The notes beneath the pieces are model-generated. The model saw only the letters and a list, made by a program, of their open reading frames with translations. It had not been told where the DNA came from and did not search any database. From Xanthobacter agilis (GTDB taxonomy: Bacteria; Pseudomonadota; Alphaproteobacteria; Rhizobiales; Xanthobacteraceae), in the NCBI RefSeq assembly GCF_021730435.1, contig NZ_JABWGX010000024.1, forward strand, positions 1 through 64,000: a stretch of 64,000 bases of DNA, in the 5' to 3' direction. Shown here one piece after another: positions 49,490 to 58,070 of this stretch. The translations under genes were made by a program, and so were the position numbers. The stretch's first letter is position 1. The number at the start of each line of letters is the position of its first letter.

Positions 49490-50068
49490 TCAGGCGCCCT
49501 TGGTCCAGCGCACGGCGGCTTCGGCCACGCGCTTGCCGAGGTGGGCGGCGGTCTTGCGGTCGGCCTCGGGGGGCACCACGTCCGCGCCCTGATCGACGTT
49601 CGACTGGGCGAAGGCGCCGCCGAAACCGCCCAGGCGGTTCAGATCGTTGACGGAGGCGGTGGAGGCATTGTTGCCGGGGTGCAGGCCGAGGCCAACCCAG
49701 ATCATGCCGTGCTGCTGCGACAGCGTGATGAGGGCGTTGAGGCCCTGCAGCTTGTCGCCGCTCTGGCTGCCGGAATTGACGAAGCCGGCCGCGAGCTTGT
49801 CCTTCCAGGCCAACGACATCCAGCGTTTGGAGCTCTTTTCGGCAAATCCCTGGAAGCCGGCGGACACGTTGCCCATGTAGATCGGCGAGCCGAAGATGAT
49901 GGCGGCGGCGCCGTCCAGCACATCCCACTTGGAATCCACCTCATCCACCGAGATCAGGACGCCCTCAACCGCATCCACTTCCTTGATGCCGGCGAGCACG
50001 GCCTCGGCCTGCACCTTCGTGTGGCCGTAACCGGAATGATAGACGATGGCGACAACGGGCTTGGACAT
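49490..50068 (-). CDS. WrbA-like NAD(P)H:quinone oxidoreductase (flavodoxin fold)
   Basis: A 192-residue FMN protein of the NAD(P)H-dependent oxidoreductase/WrbA group. The phosphate loop is VYHSGYGHTKVQAEAVL near the N-terminus; GSPIYMGNVSAGFQGFAEK and FVNSGSQSGDKLQGLN contact FMN. Reduction of quinones by two electrons is the likely role. AGGGAGACTC precedes the ATG at 50068. Upstream, the frame runs on to 50176 without support. It converges with the ClC gene across a terminator. Confidence 0.87.
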   Translation of the reverse strand: MSKPVVAIVYHSGYGHTKVQAEAVLAGIKEVDAVEGVLISVDEVDSKWDVLDGAAAIIFGSPIYMGNVSAGFQGFAEKSSKRWMSLAWKDKLAAGFVNSGSQSGDKLQGLNALITLSQQHGMIWVGLGLHPGNNASTASVNDLNRLGGFGGAFAQSNVDQGADVVPPEADRKTAAHLGKRVAEAAVRWTKGA

Positions 50069-50248
50069 GTGAGTCTCCCTTGGGGTTCGTGCCAAGAATG
50101 CGTCGCCGCTGGTTTTGCCGTGCAAATCTGACGCTTTCCAGACAAGAATGCGCAAGCGCTCTATGCAGGAATGCAATCAAGCGGCGTGGTGTTCGATGCC
50201 CGAGCGCCCTTAAGGCGCTGGAAACCAGCGACGGCGATACTTCCGCCC

Positions 50249-50563
50249 ATGCAAAGCCGCTCCCGCCTTCAATCCGCCCTCGCGACCCTGGCCCTGCATG
50301 TCGGCGCCGCCGCGCTCATCGCCTATTTCGCGTACAACGCCTACACGGGCGACCACGGGATCGTGGCCCAGCGCAATTATGAGCTGGAAACCCAGCACCT
50401 TGAGAGCGAGCTGGCGACCCTCAAGGCACAGCGCGTGGCTCTTGAAAACAAGGTGTCGTTGCTCGCCGCCACCCGGCTCGATCCGGACATGCTGGACGAG
50501 GAGGGGCGCCGCCAGCTCAACTTCATTCATTCCAAGGATCTCGTGCTGCTTCGCAGCAATTGA
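50249..50563 (+). CDS. ftsB: Septum formation initiator FtsB
   Basis: A 104-residue bitopic division protein: one membrane helix (LATLALHVGAAALIAYFAY) then a periplasmic coiled coil (NYELETQHLESELATLKAQRVALENKV, heptads LxxxLxxLxxxxxxLxxxV). C-terminal LDPDMLDEEGRRQLNFIHSKDLVLL is typical of the alphaproteobacterial family, which acts in the FtsBLQ complex. In alphaproteobacteria it usually sits near pdhA, as here. Confidence 0.87.
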   Translation: MQSRSRLQSALATLALHVGAAALIAYFAYNAYTGDHGIVAQRNYELETQHLESELATLKAQRVALENKVSLLAATRLDPDMLDEEGRRQLNFIHSKDLVLLRSN

Positions 50564-50611
50564 ACTGATATTCAGTTCATTCCACAGATGAACCATAAAT
50601 TAGTTCATCTG
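50562..50611. promoter_or_regulatory. Paired inverted repeats ahead of pdhA
   Basis: Two perfect inverted repeats lie between ftsB and pdhA: gaactga-tat-tcagttc (50562-50578) and cagatgaac-N9-gttcatctg (50585-50611). The half-site GTTCAT/ATGAAC occurs three times. The second could be a terminator (followed by ttt), but repeated half-sites suggest a regulator site for pdhA. Confidence 0.5.
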
Positions 50612-50725
50612 TTTGAAATCAAGAGTTTGCAAGGTTTTGCGCTGCAATATGTGCAATTCGCGCTTTCCGTGTAGGGGAAGGTGCGCTAGAGAGTCCGGCG
50701 ATTTCAGCGCATCCAGAGGTCGCCG

Positions 50726-51739
50726 ATGGCTCCCAGGAAATCCGCCGCACGCGCCGCCACAGCCGCGGGCGGGTCTGCAACCTTCACGAAAAATGAGGAG
50801 CTTTTCGCGTATCGCGAGATGCTGCTGATCCGCCGCTTCGAGGAGAAGGCGGGACAGATGTACGGCATGGGCCTCATCGGCGGCTTCTGCCACCTCTACA
50901 TCGGCCAGGAGGCCGTCGTGGTGGGCATGCAGATGGCCATGAAGGACGGCGACCAGGTCATCACCGGCTATCGTGACCACGGCCACATGCTGGCCGCCGG
51001 CATGAACCCCGACGGCGTGATGGCCGAGCTCACCGGCCGCCGCGGCGGCTATTCCAAGGGCAAGGGCGGCTCGATGCATATGTTCAGCATCGAGAAGCAA
51101 TTCTTCGGCGGCCACGGCATCGTCGGCGCGCAGGTGTCGTTGGGCACCGGACTGGCCTTCGCCGATCGCTACCGCGGCAATGGCGCGGTCAGCGTCACCT
51201 ATTTCGGCGACGGCGCGGCCAACCAGGGGCAGGTCTACGAGAGCTTCAACATGGCGGAGCTGTGGAAGCTGCCCGTCGTGTACGTGATCGAGAACAACAA
51301 ATACGCCATGGGCACCTCGGTGACCCGCTCCTCGGCCCAGACCGACTTCTCGAAGCGGGGCGTCTCCTTCAATATCCCCGGCGAGCAGGTGGACGGCATG
51401 GACGTGCGTGCCGTGCGCGCGGCCGGCGAGCGGGCCCTGGCCTTCGCCCGCGAGGGCAACGGTCCCTACATTCTGGAAATGCAGACCTACCGCTATCGCG
51501 GCCACTCCATGTCCGATCCGGCCAAGTACCGGTCGAAGGAGGAGGTGCAGAAGATGCGGACCGAGCATGATCCCATCGAGCAGGTCCGCGCCCGTCTCCT
51601 CGCCGATCACGCCGCGACGGAGGAGGAGTTGAAGAAGATGGACGCCGAGGTGCGCGACATCGTCGCCGCCGCCGCCGACTTCGCCTCCCACGATCCGGAG
51701 CCGGACCCGGCCGAGCTCTACACCGACGTGATGCGCTGA
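50726..51739 (+). CDS. pdhA: Pyruvate dehydrogenase E1 alpha subunit
   Basis: Thiamin-dependent decarboxylating subunit of the pyruvate dehydrogenase complex. The 337-residue product has MLLIRRFEEKAGQMYGMGL, GGHGIVGAQVSLGTGLAFAD, the thiamin diphosphate motif ITYFGDGAANQGQVYESFNM and KLPVVYVIENN (pieces shown), plus YRGHSMSDP in the phosphorylation-loop position. pdhB follows after 299 bp; inverted repeats lie upstream. Confidence 0.97.
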   Translation: MAPRKSAARAATAAGGSATFTKNEELFAYREMLLIRRFEEKAGQMYGMGLIGGFCHLYIGQEAVVVGMQMAMKDGDQVITGYRDHGHMLAAGMNPDGVMAELTGRRGGYSKGKGGSMHMFSIEKQFFGGHGIVGAQVSLGTGLAFADRYRGNGAVSVTYFGDGAANQGQVYESFNMAELWKLPVVYVIENNKYAMGTSVTRSSAQTDFSKRGVSFNIPGEQVDGMDVRAVRAAGERALAFAREGNGPYILEMQTYRYRGHSMSDPAKYRSKEEVQKMRTEHDPIEQVRARLLADHAATEEELKKMDAEVRDIVAAAADFASHDPEPDPAELYTDVMR

Positions 51740-52038
51740 GGCCGCCCCGTGGCCGCCGCCCTTTTCGCTCCCCCGCATTGGACCGTTCCGGCCCGCGCGG
51801 GGCAAGCCGGGAAGGTCGCCGGCGGCCGTGAGGCGTGCGGCGGGGGCGGGGGGATGATCCGCCTATATCCCCGCCGCTCGGCCCCCTTGTGCGCGCACCG
51901 GCGCGCTGGCGCCCTTTTCATCGTCGTGCTGGCGCCCGGCGGCGCGGCGATCCCCGCTTTCCCTCCGAACCATCCGCGTGCGTCCGCCGGGGCCCTGGCT
52001 CCCGTGCCCGGAGCGCCGCCGAGCAAGAGCTGACTGCC
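51740..52038 (+). other. 299-bp gap between pdhA and pdhB
   Basis: No convincing gene. A 94-codon frame (51749-52033) is open but rich in Pro, Ala and Arg as chance frames in this GC-rich DNA usually are, and no strong ribosome site precedes it. No clear terminator, so pdhA and pdhB may still be co-transcribed. Confidence 0.5.
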
Positions 52039-53403
52039 ATGGCCATCGACGTCCTCATGCCGGCCCTGTCTCCCACCATGGAGAAGGGCAACCTGACCAA
52101 ATGGGTGAAGAAGGAAGGTGACACGGTAAAATCCGGCGACGTGCTCGCCGAGATCGAGACCGACAAGGCCACCATGGAGGTGGAGGCCGTGGACGAAGGC
52201 ATTCTGGCGAAGATCCTGGTGCCTGAAGGCACCCAGGACGTGGCGGTCAACACCCCCATCGCCATCATCGCCGCCGAGGGCGAGGACGTGAGCGCCGCTG
52301 CCGCCGCGCCCGCGCCGGTCGCCGAGGTGCCCGCGCCGGCGGCGGCAACGCCGGCCGCGCCCGCCATTGTGGCCGCATTGCCCACCGTGGCGAGCGATCC
52401 GGAGGTGCCGGCCGGCACCGAATATGTGAGCATGACCGTGCGCGAGGCCCTGCGCGACGCCATGGCGGAAGAGATGCGCCGCGACGGCGACGTGTTCGTG
52501 ATGGGCGAAGAGGTGGCTGAATACCAAGGCGCCTACAAGATCACGCAAGGACTGCTGCAGGAGTTCGGCGACAGGCGCGTCATCGATACCCCCATCACCG
52601 AGCACGGCTTTGCTGGTGTCGGTGTCGGCGCGGCGTTCGCGGGTCTGAAGCCCATCGTGGAATTCATGACCTTCAACTTCGCCATGCAGGCCATCGACCA
52701 GATCATCAATTCTGCGGCCAAGACCCATTACATGTCGGGCGGGCAGGTGACCTCGTCCATCGTGTTCCGCGGCCCCAACGGCGCGGCCGCCCGCGTCGCC
52801 GCCCAGCACAGCCAGGACTATACGGCCTGGTACTCCAACGTGCCGGGCCTGAAGGTGATCGCCCCCTATTCCGCCGCCGATGCCAAGGGCCTGCTGAAGG
52901 CCGCCATCCGCGACCCGAACCCGGTGATCTTCCTGGAAAACGAGATCCTCTACGGCCACACCTTCGAGGTGCCGAAGCTGGATGACTATGTGCTGCCCAT
53001 CGGCAAGGCGCGCGTCGCCCGGGCGGGCAAGGACGTGACGATCGTGTCCTTCTCCATCGGCATGACCTATGCGCTGAAGGCGGCCGACGAACTGGCCAAG
53101 CAGGGCATCGAGGCCGAGGTGATCGACCTGCGCACCATCCGCCCCATGGATGTGGAGACCATTGTCGCCTCGGTAAAGAAGACCGGCCGCTGCGTGAGCG
53201 TGGAAGAGGGCTGGCCGCAGTCCGGCATTGGCGCTGAGATCGTGGCCCAGCTCATGGACAAGGCGTTCGACTATCTCGACGCCCCGGTGCTGCGGGTGAC
53301 CGGCAAGGATGTGCCCATGCCCTATGCCGCCAATCTCGAAAAGCTCGCCTTGCCGACGGTCGCCGAGGTGATCGAGGCTGTCCGCGCCGTGACCTATCGC
53401 TGA
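52039..53403 (+). CDS. pdhB: Pyruvate dehydrogenase E1 beta subunit with lipoyl domain
   Basis: A 454-residue E1 beta. Unlike E. coli, the first 80 residues are a biotinyl/lipoyl domain ([18 protein letters not shown], lipoyl-lysine in [13 protein letters not shown]), joined by an Ala/Pro linker to the E1 beta core ([49 protein letters not shown]). This fused form is typical of rhizobia. The lipoyl segment is almost identical in DNA to that of pdhC next door. Confidence 0.97.
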   Translation: MAIDVLMPALSPTMEKGNLTKWVKKEGDTVKSGDVLAEIETDKATMEVEAVDEGILAKILVPEGTQDVAVNTPIAIIAAEGEDVSAAAAAPAPVAEVPAPAAATPAAPAIVAALPTVASDPEVPAGTEYVSMTVREALRDAMAEEMRRDGDVFVMGEEVAEYQGAYKITQGLLQEFGDRRVIDTPITEHGFAGVGVGAAFAGLKPIVEFMTFNFAMQAIDQIINSAAKTHYMSGGQVTSSIVFRGPNGAAARVAAQHSQDYTAWYSNVPGLKVIAPYSAADAKGLLKAAIRDPNPVIFLENEILYGHTFEVPKLDDYVLPIGKARVARAGKDVTIVSFSIGMTYALKAADELAKQGIEAEVIDLRTIRPMDVETIVASVKKTGRCVSVEEGWPQSGIGAEIVAQLMDKAFDYLDAPVLRVTGKDVPMPYAANLEKLALPTVAEVIEAVRAVTYR

Positions 53404-53414
53404 GGGGATTTGCG

Positions 53415-54746
53415 ATGCCCGTCGATATCCTGATGCCCGCCCTGTCTCCCACCATGGAGAAGGGCAACCTTGCCAAATGGGTCAAGAAGGAAGGCGACAC
53501 GGTGAAATCCGGCGATGTGCTCGCCGAGATCGAGACCGACAAGGCCACCATGGAAGTGGAGGCCGTGGATGAGGGTGTGCTCGCCAAGATCCTGGTGCCC
53601 GAAGGCACCCAGGATGTGCCGGTGAACCAGCTGATCGCCGTTCTGGCCGGCGAAGGTGAGGACGTGAAGGCCGTTGCCGCCGCCGCGGGGCAGGGCGCTG
53701 CGCCCGCCGTGGCCCCGGCTCCCGCCGCCGCCAGTGCTCCAGCCGCGGCGCCCGCTCCCGTGGCGGCGCCCGCACCGGCGGCCCCGGCCGTTGCCGGCGG
53801 ACGGGTGTTCGCCTCGCCGCTGGCGCGGCGGATTGCCAAGGACAAGGGCGTGGATCTTGCCGCCGTCGCGGGGTCCGGCCCTCACGGTCGTATCATCGCC
53901 CGCGATGTCGAGGCCGCCCGGCCCGGCGCGCAGCCGGCCGCCGCGGCACCTGTAGCCGCCACCACCGCTCCCGCGACCGCGCCCAAGGCCGCGCTTGCCA
54001 CCGCGCCCGGCGTGGATCAGGTCAAGGCCATGTTCGAGCCCGGCTCCTATGAGGAAGTCCAGCTCGACGGCATGCGCAAGACCATCGCCCGCCGGCTGGT
54101 GGAGAGCGAGCAGGTGACCCCCACCTTCTTCCTCACGGTGGATTGCGACCTGGACGATCTGTCGGCGCTGCGCGAGCAGGTCAATGCCAATGCCCCCAAG
54201 GACAAGGACGGCAAGGCGGCCTACCGCGTCTCGGTCAACGACTTCATCATCAAGGCGCTGGCGCTGGCGCTCCAGAAGGTGCCCGCCTGCAACGCGGTGT
54301 GGGCGGAAGATCGCATCCTGCGGATGAAGCATTCGGACGTGGGGGTGGCGGTGGCCATTGACGGCGGCCTTTACGCCCCGGTGGTGAAGAAGGCGGAGCA
54401 GAAGACCATTTCGGTCATCTCCAACGAGATGCGCGATCTGGCCGCCCGCGCGCGCACCAAGAAGCTGAAGCCGGAAGAATATTCCGGCGGCTCGTCCTCG
54501 GTCTCGAACCTTGGGATGATGGGTATCCGCAACTTCACGGCCATCATCAACGCGCCGCAGGCGTCCATTTTCGCCATCGGCGCGTCCGAGCAGCGGGTGG
54601 TGGCGCGCGGCGGCGAGATGAAGATCGTCACGCAGATGACCGTCACCATGACCTGTGACCATCGGGTGATGGATGGGGCCTTGGGCGCCGAGCTGCTCGC
54701 CGCCTTCAAGGGCTTCATCGAAAAGCCCATGAGCATGCTGGTCTAG
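53415..54746 (+). CDS. pdhC: Dihydrolipoamide acetyltransferase (PDH E2)
   Basis: Core of the pyruvate dehydrogenase complex, 443 residues: one lipoyl domain (1-80; [15 protein letters not shown]), an Ala/Pro-rich linker, a peripheral subunit-binding domain (VFASPLARRIAKDKGVDL, GPHGRIIARDVE) and the catalytic domain (from about 215) ending in TMTCDHRVMDGALGAELL with the HxxxDG acetyltransferase motif. It begins 11 bp after pdhB. Confidence 0.97.
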   Translation: MPVDILMPALSPTMEKGNLAKWVKKEGDTVKSGDVLAEIETDKATMEVEAVDEGVLAKILVPEGTQDVPVNQLIAVLAGEGEDVKAVAAAAGQGAAPAVAPAPAAASAPAAAPAPVAAPAPAAPAVAGGRVFASPLARRIAKDKGVDLAAVAGSGPHGRIIARDVEAARPGAQPAAAAPVAATTAPATAPKAALATAPGVDQVKAMFEPGSYEEVQLDGMRKTIARRLVESEQVTPTFFLTVDCDLDDLSALREQVNANAPKDKDGKAAYRVSVNDFIIKALALALQKVPACNAVWAEDRILRMKHSDVGVAVAIDGGLYAPVVKKAEQKTISVISNEMRDLAARARTKKLKPEEYSGGSSSVSNLGMMGIRNFTAIINAPQASIFAIGASEQRVVARGGEMKIVTQMTVTMTCDHRVMDGALGAELLAAFKGFIEKPMSMLV

Positions 54747-54913
54747 GCACGGCCGCACCCGCGAGGGCCGGTCCCGGTGGCTCGGCTCGAACGGCTGGTG
54801 TAAGGCGGACCCGCCGCGCCGCATGTGCGCGGTGCGCCCGTGCGGGTGCATGAGGAGACTGGCGCCGCTGCGGGTGAACCGGCCGGCGGTGCCCAACATC
54901 AGGTGAAAAGAAG

Positions 54914-55150
54914 ATGAGCAACACGCCCCACGAACTCGCCGCCGACTTTCCGGAATATGCCGAGAAGATCCAGGCCCTGAAGGCGAGCGACGCCCATTTC
55001 GCCAAGCTTTACGACGCCTATCACGAGGTGAACGGCAAGGTGCACCGCGCCGAGACCGACGTGGAGCCCACCGGTGACGACGAGGTGGAAGCCATGCGCC
55101 GCGAGCGCGTGCAGCTCAAGGACGAGCTGTTCGCCATCCTGAGCAAGTGA
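54914..55150 (+). CDS. YdcH-like DUF465 protein
   Basis: A 78-residue coiled-coil protein of family DUF465 (YdcH type): FPEYAEKIQALKASDAHFAKLYDAYHEVNGKVHRAE, ending LKDELFAILSK. Small cytoplasmic proteins of unknown role. Its location, inside the pdh cluster between pdhC and the deoxyribosyltransferase-like gene, is not evidently functional. The preceding 167-bp gap shows no gene. Confidence 0.83.
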   Translation: MSNTPHELAADFPEYAEKIQALKASDAHFAKLYDAYHEVNGKVHRAETDVEPTGDDEVEAMRRERVQLKDELFAILSK

Positions 55151-55302
55151 GCGCCAGCCGCGCGCGACGCTGAATCGCGCGGACGGAAACGCCGCGCGTC
55201 ACCGGGGCGCGGGGTCCGCTCCGCCCCAACGTCCGCCGCCGCTCTCCCCATCACGGGCGAGCGGCGCGGACCGGCGGGCGGCGCAACGACCGCACCGGAG
55301 AA

Positions 55303-55370
55303 GCGCTAATTGTTTGTTTTTTCGTAATTTCGGACGCAACGCCGCTTCACACTTCTGCTGAAATTGCTCT
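55303..55370 (-). repeat. Dispersed hairpin repeat, copy C
   Basis: Read on the minus strand this matches the repeat at 4242-4312: AGAGCAATTTCAGCAGAAGTGTGAAGCGG, then an imperfect right arm (7 of 9 bases pair) and an AT-rich tail ending ATTAGCGC. Unlike the other copies it is not at a stop codon on its strand; it lies in the gap before the deoxyribosyltransferase-like gene. Confidence 0.75.
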
Positions 55371-55385
55371 TGAAGGGCGACCGTG

Positions 55386-55982
55386 ATGAAGCTCTATCTC
55401 GCCGGCCCCGAAGTGTTCCTCGACGATGCGCGCGAGATCGGCCGGCGCAAGCTGGAGCTGTGCGAGCGGTTCGGGTTCAGCGGCCTGTTTCCCATTGATG
55501 GAGAGCCGCTGCTGGTGGACGATGCCGGGACGCTTGCCCGCGCCATTTTCGCCAACAACCTCGCCTTGATGCGCACCGCCGACGCGGTGCTCGCCAATCT
55601 CACGCCGTTTCGCGGCGTCAGCGCCGATCCCGGCACCGCCTTCGAGGTGGGTTTCGCCTTCGCTCTGGGCAAGCCGGTGGCCGCCTACAGCAATGTGCCG
55701 GGGCAGTTGCTCCACCGCGCCCATGCCGCCATCGGACATGCCGCCATCGGAGCGGCGGGCGCGGGCAGTGCGCACACCTTTCTGGCCGATGGGCTCCATG
55801 TGGAGGACTTCGGCCATTTCGATAATCTGATGCTGGCCGAAGCGCTCGAGGCCAGCCGCTTGCCGGTGGTCCAGGCCCAGACCCCCACCGCGGACCCGTT
55901 CCGCGACCTTTCCCTGTTTGAACAGACGCTCACGGCGCTGGCCGAGGCCCGCGCCGCGGGGCGGCTGGCACCCTCACCCTAG
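55386..55982 (+). CDS. Nucleoside 2-deoxyribosyltransferase-like protein
   Basis: A 198-residue protein of the nucleoside 2-deoxyribosyltransferase family, which swaps bases on 2'-deoxynucleosides or hydrolyses nucleotides. It begins MKLYLAGPEVFLDD; the family motif NLTPFRGVSADPGTAFEVGFAFALGKPVAAYSN (shown in overlapping parts) includes the active-site glutamate in TAFEVG. Start ATG 55386 is chosen over GTG 55383 by spacing from AGGGCGACC. Inserted between pdhC/ydcH and lpdA; any link to the pdh complex is unproven. Confidence 0.8.
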   Translation: MKLYLAGPEVFLDDAREIGRRKLELCERFGFSGLFPIDGEPLLVDDAGTLARAIFANNLALMRTADAVLANLTPFRGVSADPGTAFEVGFAFALGKPVAAYSNVPGQLLHRAHAAIGHAAIGAAGAGSAHTFLADGLHVEDFGHFDNLMLAEALEASRLPVVQAQTPTADPFRDLSLFEQTLTALAEARAAGRLAPSP

Positions 55983-56034
55983 CCCTGACCCGCCGAGAAC
56001 CCGCGCAGCGCGGCGGCATCCCGAGGAGGCTCCC

Positions 56035-57450
56035 ATGGCGGACACCTACGACATCATCGTCATCGGCGGCGGGCCGGGCGGCTATGTGGCCGCCATCCGC
56101 GCCGCGCAGCTCGGCTTCAAGACGGCCGTGGTGGAAAAGAGCCATCTCGGCGGCATCTGCCTCAACTGGGGCTGCATCCCCACCAAGGCGCTGCTGCGCT
56201 CGGCCGAGATCTACCACTATATGGAGCACGCCAAGGATTACGGCCTGTCGGCGGAGAAGGTGTCTTTCGACATCGCGGCCGTGGTGAAGCGCTCGCGCGG
56301 GGTCTCGGCCCAGCTCGCCACGGGCGTGGGCTTCCTGCTCAACAAGAACAAGGTGGATGTGATCTGGGGCAAGGCCACCTTCGCCGCTCCGGGCAAGCTG
56401 AAGGTCGAAGCCGCCGCCAACCCGCCCAAGGGCGCCAAGGGCGGTGGCGACTATGAGGCCAAGCACATCATCATCGCCACCGGTGCCCGCCCCCGTGCCC
56501 TGCCGGGCATCGAGCCCGACAAGAAGCTCATTTGGACCTATTTCGACGCCATGGTGCCGGAAAAGACTCCCAAGAGCCTCCTGGTGATGGGCTCCGGCGC
56601 CATCGGCATCGAGTTCGCCTCCTTTTATCGCACCATGGGCGCCGAGGTGACGGTGGTGGAAGTGCTGCCCCAGATCCTGCCGGTGGAGGACGAGGAAATC
56701 GCCGCCATCGCCCGCAAGCGGTTCGAGAAGCAGGGCATGAAGATCCTGTCCGGCGCCAAGGTGGCGGGCGTCACCAAGCATGCCGACAGCCTCACCGTCC
56801 ATGTGGTGGACGACAAGGGCGCCAAGCAGGACATCACGGTCGAGCGCATGATTTCCGCCGTGGGCGTCGTGGGCAATGTGGAGGGCCTCGGCCTTGAGGC
56901 CATCGGCGTGAAGCACGAGCGCGGCATCATCGCCATCGACGGCTATGGGCGCACCAACGTGCCCGGCGTCTATGCCATCGGCGATATCGCGGGCGCGCCC
57001 ATGCTGGCGCACAAGGCGGAGCACGAGGGCGTCATCTGCGTCGAGACCATCAAGGGGCTGCATACCCACCCCATGGACAAGGGCAAGATCCCCGGCTGCA
57101 CCTATTGCACCCCGCAGATCGCCTCGGTGGGCCTCACCGAGAAGAAGGCCAAGGAGGCCGGGCGCCAGATCAAGGTCGGCCGCTTCCCCTTCATCGGCAA
57201 CGGCAAGGCGATCGCGCTCGGCGAACCGGACGGGCTGGTCAAGACCATCTTCGACGCCAAGACCGGCGAGCTGCTGGGCGCCCACATGGTGGGGGCCGAG
57301 GTCACCGAGCTGATCCAGGGCTTCGTCGTGGCCATGAATCTCGAAACTACCGAGGAAGAACTGATCCACACCGTGTTCCCGCATCCGACCCTTTCGGAAA
57401 TGATGCATGAGAGCGTCATGGCCGCCTATGGACGCGCGATCCACGTCTGA
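56035..57450 (+). CDS. lpdA: Dihydrolipoamide dehydrogenase (E3)
   Basis: Reoxidises dihydrolipoamide of the pyruvate dehydrogenase complex with NAD. The 471-residue flavoprotein has DIIVIGGGPGGYVAAIRAAQL, the redox-active disulfide GGICLNWGCIPTKALL, and the His-Glu pair in HTVFPHPTLSE near the C-terminus. GAGGAGG precedes the ATG. An inserted stretch (AAANPPKGAKGGGDYEAKHI) near residue 125 is typical of rhizobial PDH-associated E3 proteins. It closes the pdhA-pdhB-pdhC series. Confidence 0.98.
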   Translation: MADTYDIIVIGGGPGGYVAAIRAAQLGFKTAVVEKSHLGGICLNWGCIPTKALLRSAEIYHYMEHAKDYGLSAEKVSFDIAAVVKRSRGVSAQLATGVGFLLNKNKVDVIWGKATFAAPGKLKVEAAANPPKGAKGGGDYEAKHIIIATGARPRALPGIEPDKKLIWTYFDAMVPEKTPKSLLVMGSGAIGIEFASFYRTMGAEVTVVEVLPQILPVEDEEIAAIARKRFEKQGMKILSGAKVAGVTKHADSLTVHVVDDKGAKQDITVERMISAVGVVGNVEGLGLEAIGVKHERGIIAIDGYGRTNVPGVYAIGDIAGAPMLAHKAEHEGVICVETIKGLHTHPMDKGKIPGCTYCTPQIASVGLTEKKAKEAGRQIKVGRFPFIGNGKAIALGEPDGLVKTIFDAKTGELLGAHMVGAEVTELIQGFVVAMNLETTEEELIHTVFPHPTLSEMMHESVMAAYGRAIHV

Positions 57451-57530
57451 GCCGCCGCTGCGTCGGCTCGGAATTTGAGCTAAGAGAGGAGGCCGCCCGT
57501 TGCGGGCGGTCTCGGGGCGGGACAGCGACC

Positions 57531-57809
57531 ATGGACACCGAAACCTACGCATTCTTGAACCAGCCGGGGGTCGGCTTCTTCTCCATGCTGCTGATCGGGC
57601 TCATCGCCGGCTGGGTGGCCGAGCGGGTAACCGAGAGCAACCACGGGCTTCTCACCAATCTGCTGGTGGGCATCCTGGGCGCCTTCTTCGGGGGCTGGCT
57701 GGCCCAGCAGCTCGCCATTCCGGTGTTCGGCTTCTTCCGTACCCTGGTGGCCGCCATCGTCGGCGCCATCATCCTGCTATGGGTGTGGCGGGCGATCCGA
57801 TCGCGCTAG
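57531..57809 (+). CDS. GlsB/YeaQ/YmgE family membrane protein
   Basis: A 92-residue protein with three hydrophobic segments, of the transglycosylase-associated GlsB/YeaQ/YmgE family (FSMLLIGLIAGWVAERV, LLTNLLVGILGAFFGGWLA, LVAAIVGAIILLWVWRAI). Members are stress-linked but of unknown mechanism. Its TAG stop codon is also the first triplet of a dispersed hairpin repeat. Confidence 0.88.
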   Translation: MDTETYAFLNQPGVGFFSMLLIGLIAGWVAERVTESNHGLLTNLLVGILGAFFGGWLAQQLAIPVFGFFRTLVAAIVGAIILLWVWRAIRSR

Positions 57810-57913
57810 AACAATTCCAGCGAAAGTGTGCAGCGGTTTTGCGCCTGGAATTGCGACAAAACAAAAAATTTAGCGCATTTCCGGTGAACGGGAGTTCACC
57901 GGAAATGCGCTAA
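57807..57913 (+). repeat. Dispersed hairpin repeat, copy B, with a second long hairpin
   Basis: Begins TAGAACAATTCCAG; the left arm 57812-57820 pairs with 57845-57853. Compared with copy A the arms change in concert (CAATTTCAG/CTGAAATTG versus CAATTCCAG/CTGGAATTG), keeping the pairing. After an A-rich segment comes a second, perfect 20-bp hairpin (57870-57889 with 57894-57913, loop GGGA), not seen in full at the other copies. The TAG is the stop of the upstream gene. Confidence 0.9.
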
Positions 57914-58070
57914 GTCGGTCATCCGCAGCGAAGGTCTGGTGGCGCAGGGCAGGGGCGTCGCCTATATGGGGAAAGGTTTCCCCGAACGCATGTCATCGCC
58001 GCGCCTCGACCGGCGGGGTGCAAGGGTTCGGCGCCCGTCGCCACGGGGCCGCACGAAGTTGGACAAGGCC

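Noticed and set aside
51749-52033. Possible small gene between pdhA and pdhB
   Set aside because: Codon content is Pro/Ala/Arg-rich and typical of chance frames; no strong ribosome site or domain.
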